Source: FEB-25 sp963822175
GTDB taxonomy: Bacteria > Chloroflexota > Anaerolineae > Anaerolineales > UBA4823
NCBI GenBank assembly: GCA_963822175.1
Contig: CAWGGJ010000003.1
Location: 186,001-250,000, forward strand
Length of the DNA stretch: 64,000 nt
Reading direction: 5' to 3'
Position numbers and translations under genes: made by a program. The notes beneath the pieces were generated by a model. It saw nothing but the letters and a program-made list of their open reading frames with translations. It searched no databases and was not told the DNA's origin. Position 1 is the stretch's first letter; the number at the start of each line of letters is the position of its first letter. Positions 42,642 through 50,269 of this stretch are shown piece by piece.

Positions 42642-43145
42642 ATGACTATACGCATAGGAATTATCACCGTATCTGACCGTTCAGCTCGCGGAGAGCGTTT
42701 GGATGAATCGGGACCAACCTTAGAAAACGCCATCATACAGCAAGGCTGGTTAGTTATCCGGACAACGATACTACCCGATGATGTAGCACAACTTATCTCC
42801 ACGCTGATTGAGTGGTCAGATGGGGGTGAAATGGATGTTATCCTTACCACCGGTGGCACTGGATTTAGCCCGCGCGACATTACCCCTGAAGCCACACAAG
42901 CAGTGATTCAGCGTTCCGCTCCAGGCATGGCTGAAGCCATGCGCCTTGCCAGTTTGCGCATCACCCCACACGCCATGCTTTCGCGTGCCATTGCTGGAAT
43001 CCGTTCTAAGACTCTGATCCTTAATCTTCCCGGTAGCCCCAAGGGAGCACTGGAAAATCTCGCTGTGGTGTTGCCGGTTCTGCCACATGCGGTTCAGTTG
43101 CTCAACGAAGACCCCTCCGCTGAGGCCGGGCATCACCAGATTTGA
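42642..43145 (+). CDS. Molybdenum cofactor biosynthesis protein (MogA/MoaB family)
   Basis: A 167-residue MoCF-fold enzyme that adenylates molybdopterin before metal insertion. Signatures are IITVSDRSARGERLDESGP, the LTTGGTGFSPRDITPEAT motif with the conserved Asp, and LILNLPGSPKGALENL. It lies 17 bp after the GNAT gene on the same strand. No other molybdenum cofactor gene is in the window. Confidence 0.9.
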   Translation: MTIRIGIITVSDRSARGERLDESGPTLENAIIQQGWLVIRTTILPDDVAQLISTLIEWSDGGEMDVILTTGGTGFSPRDITPEATQAVIQRSAPGMAEAMRLASLRITPHAMLSRAIAGIRSKTLILNLPGSPKGALENLAVVLPVLPHAVQLLNEDPSAEAGHHQI

Positions 43146-43196
43146 TTGGGGTATAATTTCAGCCACAAAGACAACGATAAACTTTTGGAGGTATGA

Positions 43197-43793
43197 GTGG
43201 ATTTTTGGCATGCTGACTTGGTTCCCGACGAGCTGCCCGAAGAACAAAAAGCAAGCTGGCGGCGTACGCTCCTGGATACCCTCGAGACAATCTTATTATC
43301 CCTGGTTCTGTTTTTGGCTATCAATGCGATCTCAGAACGTATTCGGGTTGAATCAATCAGCATGCAGCCAACCCTGTATCCGGGTGATTATGTCATCGTA
43401 AACAAGTTGGCTTATCGCTTCGATAAAAATCCCAGCCGCGGCGATGTGATTGTTTTTCGCTATCCACCTAACCCGGAAGCCATCCCTTACATTAAGCGTA
43501 TCATCGGACTTCCTGGGGATCAGATCCACATCGCTGATGGCAAAATATATATCAATGGTCAATTATTGCTTGAATCCTACCTTACTGTGACAACAAACCG
43601 TGGAGGCGATTGGAGTGTGCCTCCAGGTCAATTGTTTGTCATGGGTGATAATCGCAATAACTCTTCCGACTCCCGCACCTGGGGTTTCGTTCCATATGAA
43701 AATATCATTGGACGAGCCGAGGTGATCTACTTACCCCCCCAACACTGGGCATTTCTTCATCAAAACATAGCGGTTGCTTCACCTGAGCCATAA
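43197..43793 (+). CDS. lepB: Signal peptidase I (GTG start)
   Basis: Membrane serine protease that removes signal peptides, 198 residues. One N-terminal helix (about 28-45) is followed by the catalytic Ser55 in ESISMQPTLYPGD and the general base Lys100 in YIKRIIGLPGD; GDNRNNSSDSRTWG is the substrate-region box. GTG 43197 follows GGAGG by five bases. An ATG at 43193 in another frame encodes only seven codons before a stop. TATAAT at 43152-43157 could be the -10 of its promoter. Confidence 0.95.
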   Translation: MDFWHADLVPDELPEEQKASWRRTLLDTLETILLSLVLFLAINAISERIRVESISMQPTLYPGDYVIVNKLAYRFDKNPSRGDVIVFRYPPNPEAIPYIKRIIGLPGDQIHIADGKIYINGQLLLESYLTVTTNRGGDWSVPPGQLFVMGDNRNNSSDSRTWGFVPYENIIGRAEVIYLPPQHWAFLHQNIAVASPEP

Positions 43794-43880
43794 TTTAACT
43801 GGAAGTGGGATCTTATTCTGGTTTCATTATTGCAACCTATGTAACAAAATGTTGGGATTCTCGTTCATTAAGGTGAATGC

Positions 43881-44438
43881 ATGCCAGGCAGGCTTGACGA
43901 AGATCATGAGCTGATTAAAAAAGCCCAACGAGGTGATATCGATGCCTTTGGTGATCTATACGAAAGCCATGCACCGGTTGTTTTCCGTTATCTTTATTCC
44001 CACCTGGATAGCCGGATGGATGCTGAAGATTTAACGGGTGAGGTTTTTTTAAAGGCCTGGCAATCCTTACCAAGATATATCGAGCGCGGTGTGCCCTTCC
44101 TGGCGTTCCTTTTCCGGATTGCTCGCAATGTTCTTGTTGATCACTTCCGTCAAAATAACCGGCTGGAGTCAAAAGATCCGGATGAGATGGATGGATATAA
44201 AGCAGAAAACTTCGCTGAACCGGTTGATTTGGTTGGAAGTCAAATGGAACACCAGAGGATCGTAAATGTGTTGGATAAGTTGCGCCCCGACTACCAATCC
44301 GTCCTTACCCTGCGGTTCATCAGTGAGCTCTCACCTGAGGAAATTGGTCGGGTGATGAATCGCTCAGTTGGCGCTGTTCGGGTTTTACAACACCGTGCAT
44401 TGGCAGCATTACGGGAAGAAATGGAAAAGCAAAGTTAA
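43881..44438 (+). CDS. ECF-type sigma factor
   Basis: Sigma-70 family protein of 185 residues with only regions 2 and 4. Region 2 has AFGDLYESHAPVVFRYLYSHL and AEDLTGEVFLKAWQSL; region 4 has LRPDYQSVLTLRFISELSPEEIGRVM and SVGAVRVLQHRALAAL. It directs RNA polymerase to stress or envelope promoters. The next gene, three bases later, encodes its likely membrane anti-sigma partner. The three tad-like genes downstream are a natural candidate target. Confidence 0.9.
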   Translation: MPGRLDEDHELIKKAQRGDIDAFGDLYESHAPVVFRYLYSHLDSRMDAEDLTGEVFLKAWQSLPRYIERGVPFLAFLFRIARNVLVDHFRQNNRLESKDPDEMDGYKAENFAEPVDLVGSQMEHQRIVNVLDKLRPDYQSVLTLRFISELSPEEIGRVMNRSVGAVRVLQHRALAALREEMEKQS

Positions 44439-44440
44439 TT

Positions 44441-45205
44441 ATGAAGATTGAACGACAGATTGACCAGATCATCCAGGATGCCCTGCCCGCCATCACAAGT
44501 GGAAATGAAACCCTTGAATCGGTGGTTGCCAGGCATCCTCAGATCGCAGCGGAGCTTCAACCCAGGCTTGAAGCTGCCATCTGGTTGCAAGGGTCCAGGT
44601 TTGCCATGGCTACCAGGCCAGGATATATCCACGATTCACGAAAGGTTCTGGAAGCAACAATAAAGTCCCTGCAACCGATCGGTTTTTGGCACCGCCTTTC
44701 GAGGCTCTATTCGCCCCAGCGCTGGGTCTTTAACTTTGCTTCTGCAATAATTGTGGTGCTTCTCCTTTCTCTGGTGATCAATAGTTCGATCTTGACTGCC
44801 CGATTATCCATCCCTGGCGATCCTTTATTTTCTACAAAGCTGGTCATTGAGGATCTTCAGTTAGCATTTACGCGTGATCCAGTTGAGAAAGCCAATCTGC
44901 ACGCTCAGTTTTCGCGTGAACGGGCTCTCGAATTTATCGAACTGGTTATGGAAGGAGAATATGATTACCTACCCTCCGCGGCATACCGCATGGAAGCCGA
45001 GATCATTGGTTCCTTGCATGCCTTGAATAATATCCCAACCGATGATGCATCGGCCGGGGCGGCACTGACCGTGAATTTGCGGGATGTTTTATCCAATGAA
45101 ATTTCCATGTTAATTCTGCTAAAAGAAACCTCTCCAAGCTATGCCTACCCAGGGATTGACCTGGCGATCCAGGTGGCTCAGGCAGGTGAATTAGCACTAA
45201 GATGA
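44441..45205 (+). CDS. Membrane protein with DUF5667-like domain, putative anti-sigma factor
   Basis: A 254-residue protein. The cytoplasmic N-terminus (1-95) is followed by one membrane helix (about 99-122) and an outside domain beginning SIPGDPLFSTKLVIEDLQLAFTRDP. That segment is typical of DUF5667 proteins that sit beside ECF sigma factors. No zinc-binding anti-sigma motif (HxxxCxxC) is present, so its role rests on position and topology. It is separated from the sigma gene by two bases. Confidence 0.75.
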   Translation: MKIERQIDQIIQDALPAITSGNETLESVVARHPQIAAELQPRLEAAIWLQGSRFAMATRPGYIHDSRKVLEATIKSLQPIGFWHRLSRLYSPQRWVFNFASAIIVVLLLSLVINSSILTARLSIPGDPLFSTKLVIEDLQLAFTRDPVEKANLHAQFSRERALEFIELVMEGEYDYLPSAAYRMEAEIIGSLHALNNIPTDDASAGAALTVNLRDVLSNEISMLILLKETSPSYAYPGIDLAIQVAQAGELALR

Positions 45206-45409
45206 TTTTTTTTGTTAGGTTATGGTTCGCCTATCACAATTGATAGTTATTTTTAATGGTATAGGTTGTATGATTATAAGGAATCGATGTAACAACGGGC
45301 TTTCATATCCGTTAATCAGATTAGTAAATAATACGAACTATTAATTGCATGACTGATATAATATGTAAATTAAAATTGTCTGCATTGCACCATCCTGGAG
45401 AAAGCGTTT

Positions 45410-46627
45410 ATGAGTAAATTAAAGAACATCTTCAGTCGGAAGAATAAGGAACATGCCCAGACCATGGTTGAGTTTGCCCTGGTTTTCCCATTTATATTAT
45501 TAATTACTTATGGGATCATCGAGTTTGGGCGGATGGTCTTTATCTATACCGCGGTGACTGGTGCCGCTCGTGAAGGTGCCAGGTATGGAGCAGCTGCAGG
45601 AGATCTGGGTAATAACCTTACCCGTTATTACATGGACTGTACTGGAATATTGAACGCAGTGCAGCGGGGTGCCATCCTTACCCCGATCAATTCCAATGAT
45701 GTGACGATCTGGTACGACCATGGTCCCGATACGAATCATATTAAAAATACCTGTCCCCCAGAAGATGCGAATGGCAAGGATTTGATAAACATCGGGGACC
45801 GCATCGGGGTACATGTTGTTGCCCACTTCTCACCGATCATCCCAATTCTCGGCGTGGATGGTTTTGACATTAACTCGGAAAATGCCCGCACCATCCTGGT
45901 CAATGTGGATGTGGTTGGCACACCCATGCCTCCCATGCCCACCAACACCCTCACCCGCACACCCGGACCTTCCCCTACCAGAACCCCTAACTATACTCCC
46001 ACAATATCTCCGACATCGACTCAATCCGGCACACCGACCCATACCCCAACTGTTACCCAGACCTGGGATCCGACCCAAACACCCACCATCACTCCCACAC
46101 CGGCATGTATCATCAACAACGATGGCATGACCATTGGTTATGACTTCTTCGAATGGACATTAACCAGCCGAAGTACGGCGTTGGTTCGTTTGCAGGTTGC
46201 CGGCATCACCTGGCCTGGCTATCAATTGAATCCATTGGCTATCTCACCTGCACCTGGTGGCGGAAATATTTTAGCGAAAACTGACACACCGACTCCAACT
46301 TCCACAATTACCCCAACTGCCGCACCAACGTCGACTGCCTCAGTGACACCAACCATCACCCCTACCCCCGTTCCATCGGATAATCTTATTCAGGTCGATA
46401 TCGGTGTAAATGCTGTCTGGCAAGGGAACCAGCCACCCACCTCCTGGTCTACGGGCAGCTGGACTGGTGATCAATCCCGGAGAGAGCTTAGTCCAGGTGG
46501 CTCGCATACCCTCACATTCTCATTCTCGGACTATTTACCGACCGGAGATTATGCTGGTACATTGACCTACGTGAATGTGACGACCGGGCAAACTTGCAGC
46601 GTATCATTTTCGGAATATAAGCCATAA
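45410..46627 (+). CDS. TadE-like pilus protein with Thr/Pro-rich stalk
   Basis: A 405-residue surface protein. The TadE domain at the N-terminus has AQTMVEFALVFPFILLITYG with the Glu at the prepilin-like position, then FGRMVFIYTAVTGAAREGARYG. Two Thr/Pro-rich repetitive segments follow (about 170-230 and 290-325, TPTITPTP-type repeats), separated and followed by beta-rich domains. TPT-rich stalks are common in Chloroflexota surface proteins and probably span the wall. It is the first of three tad-like genes; the pilus ATPase and platform genes are not in the window. Confidence 0.85.
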   Translation: MSKLKNIFSRKNKEHAQTMVEFALVFPFILLITYGIIEFGRMVFIYTAVTGAAREGARYGAAAGDLGNNLTRYYMDCTGILNAVQRGAILTPINSNDVTIWYDHGPDTNHIKNTCPPEDANGKDLINIGDRIGVHVVAHFSPIIPILGVDGFDINSENARTILVNVDVVGTPMPPMPTNTLTRTPGPSPTRTPNYTPTISPTSTQSGTPTHTPTVTQTWDPTQTPTITPTPACIINNDGMTIGYDFFEWTLTSRSTALVRLQVAGITWPGYQLNPLAISPAPGGGNILAKTDTPTPTSTITPTAAPTSTASVTPTITPTPVPSDNLIQVDIGVNAVWQGNQPPTSWSTGSWTGDQSRRELSPGGSHTLTFSFSDYLPTGDYAGTLTYVNVTTGQTCSVSFSEYKP

Positions 46628-46638
46628 CGGAGCGTATT

Positions 46639-47073
46639 ATGGTTCATGATAAAAAATTAGAAGACAAAGAGCGCGGTCAAAGCATGGTCGAGCTGGCCCT
46701 GACAATCACCATCCTAATGGTCCTCTTGGCTGGCACAATCGATATGGGTCGAGCTTTCTTCACCTGGCTGGCACTGCGTGATGCTGCTCAGGAAGGTGCT
46801 TCCTTCGGTTCCATCTATCCTTCCTACACAAATTTAATCAGATTACGGGTATGGGATAACCTGGAGCAGGTCGTTCCAGATCCAAAAACTGATGTTAATG
46901 TTACGGTCGGATATATCGACCATCCATGTCTTGGGAATACAATTTTGGTTAGCGTAGACTACCCAAATTTTCCTCTCACCATGCCCTTTCTGGGTACGAT
47001 ACTTGGCTCACAAACCCTCAACATTCACGCCAGTGTGAATGACTCAATCCTGAAGCCAATTTCTTGTCCATAG
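46639..47073 (+). CDS. TadE-like pilus protein
   Basis: A 144-residue TadE-family protein. RGQSMVELALTITILMVLLAGTIDMGRAFF is the N-terminal helix with the conserved Glu, and LALRDAAQEGASFGS follows as in other TadE proteins. A soluble domain of about 80 residues with one Cys pair completes it. It starts 11 bp after the preceding tad gene. Confidence 0.88.
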   Translation: MVHDKKLEDKERGQSMVELALTITILMVLLAGTIDMGRAFFTWLALRDAAQEGASFGSIYPSYTNLIRLRVWDNLEQVVPDPKTDVNVTVGYIDHPCLGNTILVSVDYPNFPLTMPFLGTILGSQTLNIHASVNDSILKPISCP

Positions 47074-47097
47074 CAATGGTTTATTAAGGAGGCTATT

Positions 47098-48345
47098 ATG
47101 GTTATTAAGAATAACTCTGAAAAAGGTCAGGCGATTATTTATCTGGTCATCGGGTTTGTTGTCTTTCTCGGTTTTGTTGCTCTGGCAGTCGATGGTGGCA
47201 TGGCCCTCGCTGATCGTCGTCACTCACAGAATGCTGCTGATGCTGCTTCTTTAGCAGGCGGCGCGGAAGCTGCCCTGACCCTGGAGCAATGGGGAATAGA
47301 CTATAAAAACTGGAATTGTAATCCTAATTATCAGGCCCTGGCAAATGCCGAGAACACCGCGATCAGCCGGGCTGGAGCTAACAACTTTCCAATTGACGGC
47401 AATCCTGACGATCACAATGGAGTGGTTGCTGATTGCGGTGTCACCTATTACCCCTGGTGGGGCGATAAAGGGGATGTCTATATCGATGTGACTGTGGATA
47501 TCTCAGCGACCACGCCCAGTAATTTCTTGCATATCCTTTACCCTGGAGTATTGCATAACGAGGTGGATGCCGTCACCCGTGTTCGACCTCGCCAGCCGAT
47601 TGCCTTCGGAAATGCCATCGTGGCATTGAACCCGGAAAGTTGCTTGGGGCACCAGAACGGTGGGATTATGTACGGTAACGAGGATATCGAACTCCATGGT
47701 GGCGGTGTATTTTCCAATGGTTGCCTGCGGGGTAACGGAAATGGAGATGTTGATATCTATGATGGGCTGCCTTTGGGGAATGAACTGGACCCCGGTAATA
47801 TTGATTGGAATCCACCCCCAGAACCAGTTGATTTTCAAATTCCCGATGCAACCTATGCTGTGCCTCTCCCGAACTGCGCCGGTCATTGGGTTGATGAACT
47901 GGATGAGATGCCGACCTTGTTAAACGGGCTGTATTGCCTCAATGGAGACTTAAAGATCAATGCCAATGAGGTGTATTCAAGTACGATGGATGGGATCACG
48001 ATTTTCGTACCCAATGGGAGTGTAAGTATCAATGGTACCGCAAAACTGACCATCACTGCTCCCCCTTCTGACTCTCATCCTGACCCTGCCATTCCAGGGG
48101 TTCTGCTCTACCTGCCTCCTTCTAATCCAAGACCCGTGCAAATCAATGGAACATCGGATTCTGTATTCACGGGTTTGATCCTTGCTCCACGCTCTGAAAT
48201 CGAGCTGAACGGCACGGGTGGCAATTCCTATGTCGGGCAGGTGGTCGGTTGGAATGTGCTCGTGGGAGGTACTGCTGACCTGTATCTCGTTTATAATCCG
48301 GATGATGTATATAATACCCCCACCTCGATCGAGCTGGCAAAATAA
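47098..48345 (+). CDS. TadG-like (Tad-domain) surface protein
   Basis: A 415-residue protein. The N-terminal helix (EKGQAIIYLVIGFVVFLGFVALAVDGGM) and the adjacent ADRRHSQNAADAASLAGG are the classical TadG/putative Flp-associated signature. The C-terminal half is beta-rich, with repeats such as NGNGDVDIYDG and ELNGTGGNSYVG that may form a beta-helix adhesin-like domain. It follows an AAGGAGG site. It is the last gene of the tad operon; its terminator has been split by the IS element 24 bp downstream. Confidence 0.85.
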   Translation: MVIKNNSEKGQAIIYLVIGFVVFLGFVALAVDGGMALADRRHSQNAADAASLAGGAEAALTLEQWGIDYKNWNCNPNYQALANAENTAISRAGANNFPIDGNPDDHNGVVADCGVTYYPWWGDKGDVYIDVTVDISATTPSNFLHILYPGVLHNEVDAVTRVRPRQPIAFGNAIVALNPESCLGHQNGGIMYGNEDIELHGGGVFSNGCLRGNGNGDVDIYDGLPLGNELDPGNIDWNPPPEPVDFQIPDATYAVPLPNCAGHWVDELDEMPTLLNGLYCLNGDLKINANEVYSSTMDGITIFVPNGSVSINGTAKLTITAPPSDSHPDPAIPGVLLYLPPSNPRPVQINGTSDSVFTGLILAPRSEIELNGTGGNSYVGQVVGWNVLVGGTADLYLVYNPDDVYNTPTSIELAK

Positions 48346-48455
48346 GATTCAAATCACCCAATAAACGCCGGGCGGTAAATGTGAACTGAACCCCTAAAAC
48401 AAGACAGAAAAAGAAAGCACCTCGTGCGAAAATAAAAGCAGGAGGTGCTTTTTAT

Positions 48456-48803
48456 ATGGCTGGGAAACACGGAATGCGACATTACAGCAAGGAAACCAAA
48501 CTACTCGCTGTGCAGATGTACCTCGAACTAGGAAAGAGTCAGGCACAAATAGCACAAGAGTTGGGTTTACCGCGGAAAGAGCTGGTTGAGCAATGGGTAC
48601 ATCGTTATCGTCACGAAGGGGAAATCGGCTTCTGTAAGCCGATTGGCAGACCGCGAAAATCCCCACAGTCTCAGCAAGCCTATATTGCTCGACTAGAAAT
48701 GGAAAATGCTCTGCTAAAAAAATACCACACCGAGTTGCGCAAAGCTATGCTCGCGAGGCGCGATATCGGGTTATTGAACACTACCGAGGAGTATACCCCG
48801 TGA
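48456..48803 (+). CDS. IS3-family transposase OrfA
   Basis: A 115-residue DNA-binding protein. Its helix-turn-helix (KETKLLAVQMYLELGKSQAQIAQELGLP) is of the OrfA type, followed by a leucine-zipper-like helix (ARLEMENALLKKYHTELRKA) used for multimerisation. It starts at ATG 48456 after AGGAGG. The A7 run at 48716-48722 near its end lets a fraction of ribosomes shift into orfB. Confidence 0.93.
   Translation: MAGKHGMRHYSKETKLLAVQMYLELGKSQAQIAQELGLPRKELVEQWVHRYRHEGEIGFCKPIGRPRKSPQSQQAYIARLEMENALLKKYHTELRKAMLARRDIGLLNTTEEYTP
48716..48722 (+). promoter_or_regulatory. Programmed -1 frameshift site of the IS
   Basis: The heptamer A-AAA-AAA is positioned in the orfA frame exactly as X-XXY-YYZ. A -1 slip moves ribosomes into the orfB frame. 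The frame is open from here to 49609 and encodes the usual OrfB N-terminus (RVIEHYRGVYPVNGMC), which the annotated orfB start misses. Confidence 0.8.
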
Positions 48804-49609
48804 ATGGGATGTGTAACTTCTTTGGGATCTCGCGAGCTGCCTACTATGCTTGGTGTCAGCGTATCAACCGGCCCGATCCAGACCGTGAACGCAAGCACTA
48901 TGTCTTAGAAGCATATCAGGCATCCCGAAAGAGGTATGGTTATCGACGTATCAGCTTGTGGTTGCGGAAGAAACGGTCAGTAATTATCAACCATAAGGCA
49001 GTGCTGCGGCTCATGAACCGCCTAGGCATTCATTCGGTTGCCCGTCAGCGCAAACCATTCCAGAAAATGAGCCGATTACCCATCTATCACCGCTACGAAA
49101 ATGTATTGCTTCGCAATTTCAACGCCAGCCGACCGAACCAAAAGTGGGTCACCGACATTACCTATGTGGCCACAGGACAGGGATTCGCATATCTGGCGGT
49201 GATCAAGGACCTGTTTGACGGTTTCATTGTTGCCCACAAGCTCAGCCAGGACAATTCAGTTGCCCTGGTGACCCATACCCTCCAGCAGGCCTTTCAGAAA
49301 GAAATGGCCACTGATGGATTGATCCTCCACAGTGACCAAGGACATCAATACACCTCACACGCGTATCACGTCCTGACTCAACAGTATAACATCATCCCTT
49401 CCATGTCACGAAGGGGTAACTGTTGGGATAATGCGCCTATGGAGAACTTCTTTAGTCATCTCAAAGAAGAAGCGCTCCGTCATATTAATATCACCTCTTT
49501 TGAGGAGGCCAAGAATGTAGTTGACGAATATATTAACTTTTTCAATTATGAACGGTTACAATTGAAAACAAAACAGACACCCTACGAAGTAAGGTGTCTG
49601 TCCAGTTGA
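48800..49609 (+). CDS. IS3-family transposase OrfB (DDE integrase domain)
   Basis: Catalytic part of the transposase. The retroviral-type integrase core has D in KWVTDITYV, D in LHSDQGHQYTS and E in APMENFFSHLKEE. The N-terminal HTH_21 region GISRAAYYAWCQ precedes it. It can start at GTG 48800, overlapping the orfA stop (GTGA). The more likely product is an OrfAB fusion made by -1 frameshifting at 48716-48722, because the family-typical residues just before this GTG are also encoded. The product is 269 residues from the GTG. Confidence 0.93.
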   Translation: MNGMCNFFGISRAAYYAWCQRINRPDPDRERKHYVLEAYQASRKRYGYRRISLWLRKKRSVIINHKAVLRLMNRLGIHSVARQRKPFQKMSRLPIYHRYENVLLRNFNASRPNQKWVTDITYVATGQGFAYLAVIKDLFDGFIVAHKLSQDNSVALVTHTLQQAFQKEMATDGLILHSDQGHQYTSHAYHVLTQQYNIIPSMSRRGNCWDNAPMENFFSHLKEEALRHINITSFEEAKNVVDEYINFFNYERLQLKTKQTPYEVRCLSS

Positions 49610-49685
49610 GATAGAGGCCGCTTTCTTTTTTTGTCTACATTATAGGGTGCACTTCAATGATACCGCCCGTTTTTATTTTTAGCAC

Positions 49686-49792
49686 GCTCCGGGCAAGCTA
49701 CCCGGCGGCACCCGGAATATCCTCCTTACTGCTGCTTCTTCTCAGACCTGACAGGGTTCAAAGGGTTCCGCCGCGCCGGACCCACCCGGAGC
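49686..49792 (-). ncRNA. ffs: Signal recognition particle RNA (small bacterial type, 4.5S)
   Basis: The minus strand holds the universal SRP core GTCAGGTCTGAGAAGAAGC followed by AGCAG; the apex is U-GAGA-A, a GNRA tetraloop where E. coli has GGAA. The 5' segment GCTCCGGG pairs with the 3' segment CCCGGAGC, and GGCGCGGCGG pairs with the 3' CGCCGGG region, giving the long hairpin of about 107 nt. No Alu domain is present. A perfect-spacing promoter lies just upstream. The RNA pairs with Ffh to target membrane proteins. Confidence 0.92.
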
Positions 49793-49798
49793 GCAGCA

Positions 49799-49827
49799 AG
49801 CATACCTCATCAATTCCCCTGTGTCAA
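49799..49827 (-). promoter_or_regulatory. Promoter of the SRP RNA gene
   Basis: Minus strand: -35 TTGACA (49822-49827), 17-bp spacer, -10 TATGCT (49799-49804), predicted start at about 49792. The -35 overlaps the stop codon of the upstream gene. Confidence 0.85.
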
Positions 49828-50135
49828 TGTTTTGATTTCCACCTCGGGCTGATCAATACGCCCCCGATGATGATCAATACCAATATGCTCCCCCCAAAAA
49901 CCAGCAGGGCATTGTTCCCGACAGGTGGCAGCTCCCGGGGTTCCGGTGTCTCTGTTAATTGTTGAGTTGGGGTAGCAGATTGAATCGGTGACTGGGTTGC
50001 CAGCTGGTATTTACCAAATTCCCTTTCATCGCTGAGCCCTAGATTATTCATCGCATGTGCAACCTGCGTGAAACTGGCCATAACCATCACGCCTGCCATC
50101 AAGACCATCACCCAGAGTATTTGCTTATTTTTCAT
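49824..50135 (-). CDS. Small exported protein with C-terminal LPPVG-type anchor
   Basis: A 103-residue protein of unknown function. An N-terminal hydrophobic signal (about 5-27, ending VAHA) is followed by a short Thr/Pro/Gln-rich linker (SATPTQQLTETPEP). Then come LPPVG, a hydrophobic helix (about 76-95) and a basic tail SPRWKSKH. The order LPxxG-helix-basic tail is that of sortase substrates, although the usual Thr is Val here. There is almost no globular domain. No sortase gene is in the window. The ribosome-binding site is weak. Confidence 0.6.
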   Translation of the reverse strand: MKNKQILWVMVLMAGVMVMASFTQVAHAMNNLGLSDEREFGKYQLATQSPIQSATPTQQLTETPEPRELPPVGNNALLVFGGSILVLIIIGGVLISPRWKSKH

Positions 50136-50202
50136 CGAGCTATCTCAAATCCTCGAGAAATTGTTTCTTTCGATTAGTTTATCACATCACAGCCGGCAAA
50201 TA

Positions 50203-50238
50203 AAGAAAAAACCCACCGAAAATTACAGCGGGTGGATT
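50203..50238 (-). terminator. Terminator of the AhpD-like selenoprotein gene
   Basis: Minus strand: stem AATCCACC/GGTGGGTT (8 bp with one U-G pair; arms 50231-50238 and 50210-50217), 13-nt loop and TTTTCTTTATTT. It lies about 30 bp past the stop codon. Confidence 0.75.
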
Positions 50239-50269
50239 TTACCTGGTTATGGGAAGGGTTTTCCATCGA

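Larger units (their letters stand above)
48382..49656 (+). mobile_element. IS3-family insertion sequence, apparently complete
   Basis: The element is 1275 bp. Its ends are imperfect inverted repeats: left TGAACTGAACCCC and, read on the other strand, right TGAAGTGCACCCT; both continue into matching GACA(G/A)AAAAAGAAAGC segments. A 3-bp target duplication ATG lies at 48379-48381 and 49657-49659, as usual for IS3 elements. It carries overlapping orfA and orfB with an A7 frameshift site. No damage is visible, so it may be active. Confidence 0.92.
48369..49680 (+). terminator. tad-operon terminator interrupted by an IS element
   Basis: Left arm CGGGCGGTA (48369-48377) and right arm TACCGCCCG (49661-49669) are perfectly complementary, and the right arm is followed by TTTTTATTTTT. 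With the IS and one copy of its ATG target duplication removed, they form a 9-bp stem with the loop AAATGA: a standard intrinsic terminator 24 bp after the tadG-like stop. Confidence 0.85.

Noticed and set aside
43193..43216. Seven-codon leader ORF (ATG 43193) overlapping the lepB start
   Set aside because: The distance to GGAGG is too short for efficient use, and there is no attenuator-like structure; more likely chance.
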